From Candidatus Thorarchaeota archaeon (GTDB lineage: Archaea; Asgardarchaeota; Thorarchaeia; Thorarchaeales; Thorarchaeaceae), in NCBI GenBank assembly GCA_029856425.1, contig JAHQWZ010000105.1, positions 1 to 6,566 on the forward strand: DNA of 6,566 nt, written 5' to 3'. The notes below the pieces were generated by a model that saw only the letters and a list, made by a program, of their open reading frames with translations, made no database searches and had not been told where the DNA came from. A program made the position numbers and the translations under genes. Below are positions 5,878 through 6,566 of this stretch, in pieces (the first letter of the stretch is position 1; each line of letters starts with the position of its first letter).

Positions 5878-6566
5878 CTATGATGTTGCCTCGATTAGGG
5901 CATTCATTCCCTCTAGAAACGTTTGTACATCATCTATATTGTTGTAAAGATAGAAGCTAGCTCTTGCCGTCCCCTTCATTGGGCTAATACCCATCTGATA
6001 ATGGAAAGGATGGACACAATGTGCACCTGAACGGATCATGACGTTGAACTCGTCATTCAAGAACGCTGCCACATCATGAGCAGCCTCCACAGTGTCCACA
6101 CTAAATGTCACAAGACCTGTCTTGATATTGATATCATCAGTCCCCAAGATGTTCACATGATTCAGAGCTTTTAGCCCCTTCAGGGCTTCTTCTAATAATG
6201 CACGCTCATGCCTTTCAATCTCATGCATCCCGATACTTTGGAGATACTCTGCAGCAGCACCTGCACCTATGGCGCCTGCATAGTTCTGGAGACCCGCTTC
6301 GAACTTTTCGGGGGGTGGAAGATACTCGGGTATGATTTGACCGTTCTCGTAGCGTACATCTGCAACTGTATCACCGCCCACCAAGAACATGTCCATCTCA
6401 TTGAGGTGTGCCAACTTGCCGTAAAGAACTCCCATCCCAGTAGGACCGCACATCTTGTGGACAGATATGGCAGAAAAATCCACATCCAGCTTCTGCACAT
6501 CGAGTGGGTGATGTGGAGCATACTGAGCGTCGTCTGACATGACCAGGGCACCACGGTCATGTGCAA
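5878..6566 (-). CDS. sufS: Cysteine desulfurase, SufS/class V aminotransferase type (5' end outside window)
   Basis: This PLP enzyme removes sulfur from cysteine, giving alanine and an enzyme persulfide for Fe-S cluster assembly. The 229 visible residues are the C-terminal part of a family usually about 400 long. The frame runs open to the window edge, reading AHDRGALVMSDDAQYAP across the ATG at 6538-6540. That ATG is therefore an internal Met and the true start lies beyond 6566. Counting from it, D3 and Q6 of the DDAQ motif are the expected PLP-contacting residues, K29 in SVHKMCGPTG (codon 6454-6456) is the Schiff-base lysine, and C175 in RSGAHCVHP (codon 6016-6018) is the catalytic cysteine. 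RASFYLYN near the end is also typical. RxGxHCxxP with a short loop points to group II (SufS/CsdA) rather than group I (NifS/IscS). It converges on the RPA gene. The sulfur acceptor protein is not visible here. Confidence 0.92.
   Translation of the reverse strand, partial: AHDRGALVMSDDAQYAPHHPLDVQKLDVDFSAISVHKMCGPTGMGVLYGKLAHLNEMDMFLVGGDTVADVRYENGQIIPEYLPPPEKFEAGLQNYAGAIGAGAAAEYLQSIGMHEIERHERALLEEALKGLKALNHVNILGTDDINIKTGLVTFSVDTVEAAHDVAAFLNDEFNVMIRSGAHCVHPFHYQMGISPMKGTARASFYLYNNIDDVQTFLEGMNALIEATS

Noticed and set aside
6538..6540. ATG as the start of the cysteine desulfurase
   Set aside because: The frame continues upstream to the window edge with family-typical residues (AHDRGALV), so this Met is internal.
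6267..6566. Alternative minus-strand frame and a plus-strand frame (6208-6537) over the cysteine desulfurase
   Set aside because: Both are out of frame with the clear SufS motifs and have no family resemblance.
1..6566. CRISPR arrays, tRNA or rRNA genes, insertion sequences, defence or prophage genes
   Set aside because: No regularly spaced repeats, tRNA-like cloverleaf, rRNA conserved segments or transposase/phage motifs were seen; coding sequence fills almost all of the window.

Overview
The window is a piece of an archaeal chromosome. The main evidence is the first gene, the large subunit (DP2) of the archaea-specific replicative DNA polymerase D. It is followed by a multi-OB-fold, zinc-containing single-stranded-DNA-binding protein of the archaeal RPA type. 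Base composition outside the first ~780 bases is about 47% GC in the lines counted by hand. PolD with a C-terminal PCNA-binding motif, archaeal RPA and a SufS-type cysteine desulfurase would fit several uncultured archaeal lineages. An Asgard archaeon such as a thorarchaeote is a guess from general look and GC, not something the sequence proves.

Layout: (1) 10-3573, minus strand, complete DP2 gene, 1187 codons with a GTG start, ending 9 bases from the window edge. (2) 3574-3723, a 150-base divergent intergenic region holding candidate BRE/TATA elements for both directions and short repeats. (3) 3724-5853, plus strand, complete RPA gene, 709 codons with a TTG start, with five predicted OB folds, of which the third and fourth are an internal duplication. 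(4) 5854-5877, a 24-base convergent gap with a small hairpin that overlaps the RPA stop codon. (5) 5878-6566, minus strand, the C-terminal 229 residues of a cysteine desulfurase (SufS/class V aminotransferase) whose start lies beyond the right edge.

The two replication genes are head to head: DP2 is the catalytic subunit of the polymerase and RPA coats the single-stranded template, so a shared control region is plausible. The cysteine desulfurase supplies sulfur for Fe-S clusters; it faces the RPA gene tail to tail and need not be co-regulated.

The most notable anomaly is a sharp composition break inside the DP2 gene. The 3' quarter (bases 1-780) has about 31% GC by hand count, against about 47-48% immediately beyond. 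The reading frame stays open and the break falls at the catalytic NCDGDED motif. That motif is also a known intein insertion point in other archaea. It could be intragenic recombination with a low-GC relative, a relic of mobile-element activity, or a metagenome assembly chimera. No clearly new biological system is visible.
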